A DNA stretch of 5,003 nt from an uncultured Bacteroidales bacterium (GTDB taxonomy: Bacteria > Bacteroidota > Bacteroidia > Bacteroidales > Paludibacteraceae). The stretch's first letter is position 1. The number at the start of each line of letters is the position of its first letter. Position numbers and translations under genes: made by a program. Shown here piece by piece: positions 1-5,003 of this stretch. The notes beneath the pieces were generated by a model that was not told the DNA's origin, ran no database searches, and saw only the letters and a program-made list of their open reading frames with translations. The stretch spans positions 1 through 5,003 of the forward strand of contig CAIUKZ010000429.1 in NCBI GenBank assembly GCA_903899865.1, in the 5' to 3' direction.

Positions 1-74
1 TCAAGATAATTATTCTCTCTATTAAAATACATTCCCTACGGGAAATTAATCACTTATAAAGAGTTATATAGGAG
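1..74. repeat. 74-bp direct repeat, copy 1
   Basis: This matches 207-280 at 72 of 74 positions (differences at 15, C versus T, and 26, A versus G). It contains a short palindrome at 32-44 (TTCCC-TAC-GGGAA). It begins at the window edge, so its true left boundary is unknown. No coding content is supported. Confidence 0.9.
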
Positions 75-100
75 ATAACTATGCAAATTGTAGCTGGATT

Positions 101-128
101 TTTCCCGTAGGGAATTGATATTAATAGA
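101..128. repeat. Inverted partial copy of the repeat core
   Basis: The sequence TTTCCCGTAGGGAA at 101-114 is the exact reverse complement of the hairpin core at 32-45. The match continues through TTAATAGA at 121-128, giving 25 of 28 positions identical to the reverse complement of 18-45. The tract therefore holds the same core in both orientations (two in one, one in the other), as expected of an interspersed hairpin repeat family rather than a simple tandem repeat. Confidence 0.75.
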
Positions 129-144
129 AATATTGAGAACGATG

Positions 145-170
145 GCAGGTTCCCCGAAGGGGGTAACTGC
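145..170. repeat. GC-rich hairpin in the repeat tract
   Basis: GCAG at 145-148 pairs with CTGC at 167-170, TT at 150-151 with AA at 165-166, and CCCC at 152-155 with GGGG at 160-163, with single-base bulges at 149 and 164 and a GAAG loop. A weaker hairpin lies at 182-204 (CATT/AATG outer arms, CC/GG core). Both sit between the two 74-bp copies. Neither is followed by a U-run on either strand, so they look like structural parts of the repeat and not terminators. Confidence 0.6.
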
Positions 171-206
171 TGATTAGCATACATTAATCCTCTAAAGGGG
201 AATGAA

Positions 207-280
207 TCAAGATAATTATTTTCTCTATTAAGATACATTCCCTACGGGAAATTAATCACTTATAAAGAGTTATATAGGAG
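207..280. repeat. 74-bp direct repeat, copy 2
   Basis: This is the second copy of the repeat at 1-74, offset by 206 bp, with the palindrome at 238-250. Similarity to copy 1 stops sharply after GGAG at 280: copy 1 continues ATAACT and copy 2 continues GCACAA. On the left it follows directly on the hairpin at 182-204. Copy 2 is the end of the tract nearest the minus-strand gene. Confidence 0.9.
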
Positions 281-332
281 GCACAAAAGATTTATCCGAA
301 TGGGTAGAATCGAAAACTTGCGATGAAAATGC
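281..332. other. Short unique spacer between repeat tract and terminator
   Basis: These 52 bases are neither repeat nor part of the terminator stem. No reading frame, promoter-like pair or RNA fold was recognised. Taken with the tract at 1-280, the gene-free part of the window to the left of the coding region is 388 bp. Confidence 0.5.
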
Positions 333-364
333 AGTGAGAGACGCCGCATGCGACGTCTCTCACT
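333..364 (-). terminator. Probable intrinsic terminator of the minus-strand gene
   Basis: The arms at 333-343 and 354-364 are perfectly complementary (11 bp, AGTGAGAGACG type). In the minus-strand transcript the next pair is a U-G wobble (positions 353 and 344), then two more G-C/C-G pairs close a CAUG loop, making a continuous 14-bp stem. On the plus strand that pair would be a C-A mismatch. After the stem the minus-strand transcript reads GCAUUUUCAUCG, a short U-run. The hairpin begins 24 nt after the stop codon. The weak U-tract leaves open an RNA-stabilising 3' hairpin instead. Confidence 0.7.
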
Positions 365-388
365 ATAAAATGGGCATAGAATGGAGTT

Positions 389-3300
389 TTACTTAAGCAA
401 GAACCTGGTATCAAACTCTTTCTTATCATTAGTAATAACTTTGGCCAAATAGGGTCCTGGTGGCAGATTGACGTTCACATTGGTCTTTTGATTTGATGCG
501 AAAGGAATTTGTTGGATGAACTGTCCTGACAAATCATAGAGTGAAACAGAACCACTAAGTTCGGAACTGTTGTCAATCGAGATTACATTATTCATTCCAT
601 ACACTCGGATTTGAGAACTTGCATTGTCATAATCGGAGGTGGCGATATTTTTACCACTATATGATGTGATTAGTTTAAACCTCTTTGATGGGCTTGATGT
701 TTGATAAGAAGTAAAGGTATATTTTGTACCAGTGAGGCTGACATCTATCGTTTTTCCAAGCAGTTGATCCACAAGGTACAAAGTAGAATGAACATCCGAA
801 AGGTTTTGATGATTGAACACCATGGTGTAGCTTGTATCTTTGAAACTAGCTTGCAAAGAAAGGTCAATATTATTGATGTCATTCACGGAATTTACTTGGT
901 AATTTTTACCATCAAATTCGGTAGCAAACAATTGCAAAGTTCCAGCAGCAGCAATGGATTTGTAACCATCCCAGCCATTGTCGAAGGCGTGAGTACACAC
1001 CGAATCGAGTACTATCCACATACAATCGGCAGATTTAGAACCTGCAATTTCGATTCGAGTACACACTTTGTTGGCGCTTTTCTTGGCTCTCATCAATTCA
1101 GAATTTTTAGTAACCACTGCACTATAAGGCATTTCTATCCAGGCGTCTGGGTTACTAGATTTTGACATTATCACAACAGCACTCATAGATGGTATTTGAG
1201 AAGGCAGCCCCCCTATTCCAGCTACGAAAACAGGAACTGTAAGATACTGACCAGGTGCACCACCCGACACCCCACCTGAACCAGCATTAACCCAATCTCT
1301 ATAAGAACCAGTGTTGTAAAAGTAAATGCTGTTTTCGATTACAGCAGGATCTCCAGAGCCAAATACAATCTGCGATATATCCACAGCAGCTGTGTAGGGG
1401 TTAGAAATTAGATGTTGCCCTGGATAAGTAGCAGTTGAAGTATAACTTAAGGGTGAGTGACCCGCATTGAAATCACTATTTTCAAGCGTTCCTTGGAATT
1501 GAAATACACCAGGTGTGGACCGAGCGACAGAATAACCAGTAAAAGAAGAAAGAGAGCTACCTGTACCTAACTGGGTCCATACACCAGAAGTCCCAACAAC
1601 AGCTTCATTCAATCTATACAATTTGAAACCAGCAAAGTTCGTTTCATAATTAAGATTTCTCAACGGGATACCCATGTATTGAGCTTTTCCATTGGTGGAC
1701 TTGGAATACATTTCCACAGTGGCTTGCACTGGCGATCCATAAGCATTATGAAACACCAAAGATGCATTGGGAGTAACTCCTGTAGGGTCGGCTTTCAAAA
1801 CTAAACCAGTGGTTCCAGCAGCATTGGAGATTGTACCCACTACGTTCAAGAAAGTAGATGTAGGCACTGTCAATTTTTTTCCGTTATTGATAGTCAGCAC
1901 ATTATTAACTGTAAAATCAGTGTTTAAAGTAACATCGGCATTATCAATGGTAAGATTGGCCAAGCGGTTATTTAAGATTATCCCGCTGTTGATGTTTTGA
2001 GGATTGCTACCTCCGAAAGTAAGAGTTGGGCTATTGGTCACACCATCAAGTTTTCCGGCAGCAGTCACCGCAAGCGTATTGAGCAGGTTGATGGTTCCGC
2101 TAAAAGTCACATTGTTTGCATTGCTGACAGTGAGGTTGTACACTTGATTGTTGTCAAAAGTATTTGCAGGTATGCTTTGAGCAGAAGTACCAGCTAACTC
2201 AAAAGTAGAATTAGTGGCAGCAGCATCAATTTTTGCTCCATTATTTAAGGTTAAACTTCCTTTGAGCGTCATTTTATAACCATTCAAATGCAGTAAGTAA
2301 TTTGATTGGCTGTTTTTGAAATCATTTACCACCAAATCAGCAGACAAGTAACAGTCGTTGAGAGGATTGTCATTAAAATAAATGTTGGCATTCGGTGATG
2401 GAACAGCATTGGCAGTCCAGTTAGCAGGGTTGTTGAAGTTGGTATCTACAGTTCCCTTCCATTTATTGACAATGGCTTCCCATGCTCCAATATAAGGTAC
2501 AGTGGCTCTGGTAACAAGGTTATAGTCACTGTTCACACCCAATCCTGTGGTAGCAACTAAGTCAATAGCATTTGGGTAATAATCACTTGCAGTAAGGCTT
2601 CCCTGATTCACGAATGAAGGATTTACATTGTAACTATTTGCATCCTTCGAAGTAGTAGTTTTCCATGCCGCAAAAGTGAGCACATCAGTACCAAAATTTC
2701 CAAACTTCGAGCCGGTTCCAGAAACGAAGTAATCGTTATAATCGGCAGTTAGACTACCGCCTGATGGTATGGACACACTGTAGTGCTTGCCACTAGCACC
2801 ACCAGAATTGCTTCTTGCGTTATAGAAAATATTGTTACGATAATCGCGTGTAGCAGCACTAGAGTTGTTTAACAAAGCGTAACTATTGTAAGTACCTGAA
2901 GAAGGCGAACCACCTACATAAACGGTATTGTAATAAAGATTTGTGTTTTGACTAGCAGAACCTACATCAACAATACCATATATAGTTGAAGCTGTATTCC
3001 CAGTTACACTAATGATGTTATTCGAATAAGTTGATAATCCGGTAGAAATACGCATCCCAATAATAATAGCTCCCACTGAGGCATTGTGTACACTAAGTCC
3101 GCTCACAAAATTTCGAGAAATGGCATTACCTCCAGTGCTACCAGCAAAATAGATACCAGTAACATATCCAGCAAATGCGGTGTAGGTATTCGACAAATTA
3201 TACACATTATTGCCTGTTACTGTTTTTAAGGCAGTAGTACCAGAAAGCATGATACCAATAACAGAGCCTGTTGAACCAGAAGAGGTGTAGGCATTAGAAT

Positions 3301-5003
3301 TGGTCAAATCATGAACAGTATTAGCATTCATGGTCAACAATGCAGTAGCCGAAGCAATACCTGTAATGGTTCCCCCGGTGCCAGTATTGGTGTTGGTAGA
3401 GCCGTTTACAATATTGGCAACCATGTTGCCATTAATAGTAGCCGTGCCAGTACATTGAGAATAAATGCCATACACACTTTGTGAGTTAGCTGTGCTAGAA
3501 GAAGAGGCAAAAATACTATTGGCAACCGTATTACTTCCAACTGTATTATTACTTATGGTAACCGTACCAGCTGTTGCAGTTTTATTAATGCCATAGAAAT
3601 TTGTCGCCAGAGTGGGCGCATTTGCAGTAGTGACACCCGCGACAGTGTTGTTTCTACAGTCCACTATACCTGTGCTGGAAATGTTGATGCCATACACATT
3701 GGCACCTGTAGCAGCAGCGGTGACAAGAATAGAATTAACACCATTGGACACACCAATGACATTTCCATTGGATGTTCCCACATTTACATTGCCAGCTGAG
3801 ATATTGATTCCTGTCCAGTTGGCCGAACTGGAATTGCTCCATGAGACATTTTGAATTTTGTTGTTTTGAACCGACGTAGCAGTAGCGGTTCCCACATTAA
3901 TACTGATACCAATAAATGTAGAGTTCATACCAGCTTTTGTGAAAGTACCATCATTGTCGGATGAACTGCCACCGATAACATTGTCACTGACAACAAATCC
4001 GTCTCCAGAAGTATTGCTTATAGATATAGCATTATAAGCCACCGAGGCGGTTGGATTGAAAAGTGTGGTTTCATAAAATTTATTGTTACTCACCGTACAT
4101 GCGGTAGTACTAGTGGTAAGAAAGACTCCATTAGAAGCGATTGACTTGTTGAAGCAATCATAGATTCTATTGGATGATATTGTAATTCCGCTATTATCCT
4201 TAGCGGTAGTTCCCGACGAGTAGATGGCATTGATGGGTCTGTTAGCATTGGTAGATGCAGAAATATTGTTATTAGAAATGGTATTATTATCATTCCCAGT
4301 AGTTCCTGTAGTAGTGCTAAAAAAAACGACACCACTTGAGGTTCTTGTTTCCGCTCCTAGTATGTTGCAATACTGAATGGTGTTATTCGTAGCGTCATTT
4401 AAGAAGCGAATGGTACACGTTCCAGTAGCGTTGGATGTGCTTTGATTATTGATAATTAAGTCGGGGGCGTCTCCTATTGCACCTACCCTACCGTCGAATG
4501 TAACATTGTCGGCACCCGAGAAATCAATAAGAGGTGTTGCCACATTTCCGACAATAGAGAGTCCCGCAACTGTAGGATAAATGAGTACAGAAGAATAGTT
4601 GGCTGCACCAACACCACTAGCATTGAGCACAGCAGTAGCGGCTTCTGTGGTAGAACTATTAATTTTAATTTCCAGACTACCAGTATGAGTACCTGCATTG
4701 ATGGCGCTAAATGCACCTCTCAAAGTATTGTATCCTCCTTGAAAAACACCAGCCTTATACACACCTACATTGGTAAGCATGGCACCTATTTCAAATGCAC
4801 CCATGGTAGGAGTAGCTAGCCTTCCTGCTCCCGTATAATCCGAACCAACCCCAGTAGAAGTCGATCCCAGTAGCAACAATGACGAAGGCATATAATCAGC
4901 AGCAGCTGTTCCACCTGCATTTGCAAGTCCGGGGTTTACTACCACACTATTTGAATTTTGCGAGGTGGCAGTTTGAAGCGCAGCAAGTGTGACTCTATTA
5001 GCA
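389..5003 (-). CDS. Giant T9SS-secreted beta-helix repeat protein, 5'-partial
   Basis: The frame is open from the right edge (first complete codon 5000-5002) to a TAA at 389-391, giving 1537 visible residues. The start lies outside the window: the GTG at 4943-4945 is an internal valine, since 19 in-frame codons without a stop precede it and align with a conserved module. Residue numbers here and below count from that valine. Order: end of a first beta-helix module with GAFE cap (to 52); second beta-helix module (72-757) with cap (758-823); WKG...NW...VP segment (829-859); two tandem beta repeats (897-1015); 'GQHLISNPY' region (about 1090-1280); FDNGWDGYK domain (about 1290-1430); T9SS type A sorting domain (1444-1518). 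The protein is rich in Asn, Ser, Thr and Gly and low in Cys. By family knowledge it should be exported by Sec, then T9SS, and be surface-attached or released. No catalytic motif is seen; an adhesin or matrix role is inference. No partner gene is visible. Confidence 0.93.
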   Translation of the reverse strand, partial: ANRVTLAALQTATSQNSNSVVVNPGLANAGGTAAADYMPSSLLLLGSTSTGVGSDYTGAGRLATPTMGAFEIGAMLTNVGVYKAGVFQGGYNTLRGAFSAINAGTHTGSLEIKINSSTTEAATAVLNASGVGAANYSSVLIYPTVAGLSIVGNVATPLIDFSGADNVTFDGRVGAIGDAPDLIINNQSTSNATGTCTIRFLNDATNNTIQYCNILGAETRTSSGVVFFSTTTGTTGNDNNTISNNNISASTNANRPINAIYSSGTTAKDNSGITISSNRIYDCFNKSIASNGVFLTTSTTACTVSNNKFYETTLFNPTASVAYNAISISNTSGDGFVVSDNVIGGSSSDNDGTFTKAGMNSTFIGISINVGTATATSVQNNKIQNVSWSNSSSANWTGINISAGNVNVGTSNGNVIGVSNGVNSILVTAAATGANVYGINISSTGIVDCRNNTVAGVTTANAPTLATNFYGINKTATAGTVTISNNTVGSNTVANSIFASSSSTANSQSVYGIYSQCTGTATINGNMVANIVNGSTNTNTGTGGTITGIASATALLTMNANTVHDLTNSNAYTSSGSTGSVIGIMLSGTTALKTVTGNNVYNLSNTYTAFAGYVTGIYFAGSTGGNAISRNFVSGLSVHNASVGAIIIGMRISTGLSTYSNNIISVTGNTASTIYGIVDVGSASQNTNLYYNTVYVGGSPSSGTYNSYALLNNSSAATRDYRNNIFYNARSNSGGASGKHYSVSIPSGGSLTADYNDYFVSGTGSKFGNFGTDVLTFAAWKTTTSKDANSYNVNPSFVNQGSLTASDYYPNAIDLVATTGLGVNSDYNLVTRATVPYIGAWEAIVNKWKGTVDTNFNNPANWTANAVPSPNANIYFNDNPLNDCYLSADLVVNDFKNSQSNYLLHLNGYKMTLKGSLTLNNGAKIDAAATNSTFELAGTSAQSIPANTFDNNQVYNLTVSNANNVTFSGTINLLNTLAVTAAGKLDGVTNSPTLTFGGSNPQNINSGIILNNRLANLTIDNADVTLNTDFTVNNVLTINNGKKLTVPTSTFLNVVGTISNAAGTTGLVLKADPTGVTPNASLVFHNAYGSPVQATVEMYSKSTNGKAQYMGIPLRNLNYETNFAGFKLYRLNEAVVGTSGVWTQLGTGSSLSSFTGYSVARSTPGVFQFQGTLENSDFNAGHSPLSYTSTATYPGQHLISNPYTAAVDISQIVFGSGDPAVIENSIYFYNTGSYRDWVNAGSGGVSGGAPGQYLTVPVFVAGIGGLPSQIPSMSAVVIMSKSSNPDAWIEMPYSAVVTKNSELMRAKKSANKVCTRIEIAGSKSADCMWIVLDSVCTHAFDNGWDGYKSIAAAGTLQLFATEFDGKNYQVNSVNDINNIDLSLQASFKDTSYTMVFNHQNLSDVHSTLYLVDQLLGKTIDVSLTGTKYTFTSYQTSSPSKRFKLITSYSGKNIATSDYDNASSQIRVYGMNNVISIDNSSELSGSVSLYDLSGQFIQQIPFASNQKTNVNVNLPPGPYLAKVITNDKKEFDTRFLLK
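392..616 (-). other. C-terminal T9SS type A sorting domain
   Basis: This covers residues 1444-1518, the last 75 of the protein. It follows the usual pattern of this domain: an opening 'IRVYGMNNVISID' strand pair, then 'SVSLYDLSGQFIQQI' (the conserved V-x-(I/L)-Y-D-x-x-G-(K/Q) strand), then 'LPPGPYLAKVITNDKKEFDTR' (the L-x-x-G-x-Y-x-x-K-(V/I) strand) and a short hydrophobic, basic end FLLK. In Bacteroidota this domain directs cargo through the outer-membrane type IX translocon and is usually removed on the outside. The usual G-(I/V/T)-Y core is here G-P-Y, a small variation. Confidence 0.92.
671..1078 (-). other. FDNGWDG-containing beta domain before the sorting tail
   Basis: Residues about 1290-1425 form a predicted all-beta segment. 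It starts 'VCTRIEIAGSKSADCMWIVLD', has FDNGWDGYK at 1321-1329 and ends 'SPSKRFKLITSY'. From family knowledge, a segment with an 'F-D-x-x-x-D-(A/G)-x-K' motif and a closing 'R-F-x-L' strand often sits just before T9SS sorting domains in large Bacteroidota proteins. Its role is not established; a spacer or presentation domain is likely. Three cysteines (1294, 1307, 1316) cluster near its start, which is notable in an otherwise Cys-poor protein. Confidence 0.6.
1106..1678 (-). other. Non-helical beta region with 'GQHLISNPY' motif
   Basis: Residues about 1090-1280. The segment opens with 'YMGIPLRNL', continues through 'GFKLYRLNEA...GVWTQL' and 'FTGYSVARS...FQFQGTL', then 'PGQHLISNPYTAAVDIS' and 'IPSMSAVVIMSK'. 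This order resembles the stretch found in many T9SS cargo proteins: a (G)W-x-x-(L/I)-S-x-P start, a tyrosine/tryptophan-rich 'Y.WN...W' part, a 'G.GY.V' strand, a 'GW-N-L-(I/L)-(G/S)-N-P-(Y/F)' strand and a final 'A-F-F-V' strand. The function is unknown; it appears structural and has no recognisable active site. Boundaries are approximate. Confidence 0.55.
1901..2257 (-). repeat. Two tandem ~60-residue beta repeats within the protein
   Basis: Residues 897-956 and 957-1015 share a layout: an L-x-(L/V)-x-x-x-(G)-x-K-(I/L)-D start, 'NS(T/P)T(F/L)xxxG(T/S)xxQ(S/N)I' in the middle, then 'NLT(V/I)xNAxxVT' and a closing N-x-(L/V)-N strand. A third, incomplete start follows ('VLTINNGKKLTV', from 1016). 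Repeats of this type ('pQ.I.....f.nLti.Na.gvtl') are common in Bacteroidota surface proteins and are predicted to stack as beta-solenoid turns. The two copies have diverged in sequence, so this is an old duplication. Confidence 0.7.
2369..2461 (-). other. W-x-G ... NW ... VP linker module
   Basis: Residues 829-859. A tryptophan opens 'WKG' at 829-831, followed by 'NPANW' (tryptophan 843), 'VP' at 848-849 and 'NIYFND' at 854-859. The pattern W-x-G-x-x-x-x-(D/N)-(F/W)-x-x-x-x-N-W-x-x-x-x-(V/I)-P-x-x-x-x-x-(V/I) is frequent in large secreted proteins of Bacteroidota and marks the start of a beta-solenoid part. Here it follows the second GAWE cap directly, so it marks the boundary between the beta-helix module and the C-terminal beta repeats. 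Confidence 0.65.
2477..2674 (-). repeat. Beta-helix cap, second copy (ends GAWE)
   Basis: Residues 758-823, from 'FAAWKTTTSKDANS' through 'NPSFVNQGSL', 'DYYPN' and 'GVNSDY' to 'PYIGAWE'. The F-x-x-W...D-x-(N)-S...(D/N)-P-x-F...Y-P...(G)...(D)...R...(I)-G-A-(F/W)-E series is the characteristic closing segment of right-handed beta-helix modules in Bacteroidota secreted proteins. It aligns without gaps to the cap at 4790-4987. Confidence 0.8.
2675..4732 (-). other. Right-handed parallel beta-helix module (PbH1-like turns)
   Basis: Residues 72-757. The module opens with 'YNTLRGAFSAINAGTHTG' (72-89), 'SVLIYPT' and 'GADNVTFDGR' (144-153), the usual lead-in of Bacteroidota beta-helix modules. Turns with an x-(V/I)-S-(N/S)-N-x-(I/V/F) core follow, for example at 222-228, 255-261, 284-290, 318-324 and 358-364 (spacings 33, 29, 34 and 40). 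More degenerate turns run on to about 715, many preceded by a 'V-x-G-I' strand. Asparagine at the same position in successive turns suggests the asparagine ladders known in parallel beta-helices. Related folds include pectate lyases and phage tail spikes, but no catalytic Asp/Lys/Arg cluster of a polysaccharide lyase is evident, so binding or a structural role is more likely than catalysis. Confidence 0.8.
4790..4987 (-). repeat. Beta-helix cap, first copy (ends GAFE)
   Basis: This starts 14 codons upstream of the GTG at 4943-4945 ('LAALQTATSQNSNS') and runs to 'PTMGAFE' (residue 52). It matches the cap at 2477-2674 over 66 residues without gaps, 28 identical by hand count, including N-P, D-Y-x-P, G-V-x-S-D-Y, R and G-A-(F/W)-E. 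Because this segment closes a beta-helix module, the module it belongs to must lie to the right of the window. This is also the evidence that the gene does not begin at the GTG. Confidence 0.8.

Noticed and set aside
50..238. 62-codon minus-strand open frame through the repeat tract
   Set aside because: It lies entirely across the repeats and hairpins and starts inside copy 2. It has no recognisable domain, and its translation follows from the repeat sequence. Most likely a by-product of the tract, though such frames are easily annotated as hypothetical proteins.
1..280. CRISPR array
   Set aside because: Only two full copies 206 bp apart, each 74 bp, with an inverted partial copy and further hairpins between them. 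Spacing and unit length do not fit repeat-spacer organisation.
1..280. Insertion sequence
   Set aside because: No transposase frame, no matching terminal inverted repeats enclosing a gene, and no target duplication can be seen. A non-autonomous element remains possible and is listed as a finding.
701..1165. 154-codon plus-strand open frame
   Set aside because: It is antisense to the well-supported C-terminal region of the large minus-strand gene, has no recognisable domain, and is best explained as a shadow frame.
1767..2197. Two short plus-strand open frames antisense to the tandem beta repeats
   Set aside because: Low-complexity translations opposite a repetitive coding region, with no supporting motif.
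3612..3854. 80-codon plus-strand open frame
   Set aside because: A hydrophobic-looking translation arising as the antisense of Asn/Thr/Gly-rich beta-helix codons; no independent support.
4090..4716. Minus-strand open frames of 81 and 77 codons overlapping the beta-helix
   Set aside because: They sit in another frame of the same strand within the long gene; the long frame has clear domain support and these do not.

Overview
The window looks like a chromosomal fragment from a member of the Bacteroidota. The main evidence is the long minus-strand reading frame. It ends in a C-terminal domain of the type IX secretion system (T9SS) type A kind, and it carries repetitive Asn/Ser/Thr/Gly-rich modules typical of very large secreted proteins in that phylum. 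Base composition is moderately AT-rich, with no sign of a compositional break inside the gene. I cannot name a species.

Layout: almost everything from 389 to the right edge (5003) is one minus-strand gene. It is cut by the window at its 5' end and enters from the right. The visible 1537 residues read, in order: the end of one beta-helix module (a cap ending GAFE); a complete second beta-helix module of about 750 residues ending in a homologous cap (GAWE); a W-x-G...NW...VP linker; two ~60-residue tandem beta repeats; a 'GxHLISNP'-type beta region; a FDNGWDG-containing domain common next to T9SS tails; and the sorting domain. Its stop codon is followed 24 nt later by a hairpin that pairs better in the minus-strand transcript, a probable terminator.

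The left 280 bp hold no credible gene. They contain an AT-rich repeat tract: a 74-bp direct repeat present twice (72/74 identical, 206 bp apart), an inverted partial copy between them, and several short GC-rich hairpins. The tract starts at the window edge and probably continues to the left.

Function: the gene most likely makes an exported, surface-attached or released structural or adhesin-like protein. No catalytic signature is visible. I found no multi-gene system here. The points worth a second look are the module duplication within the protein, the intergenic repeat family and the strand-asymmetric terminator.
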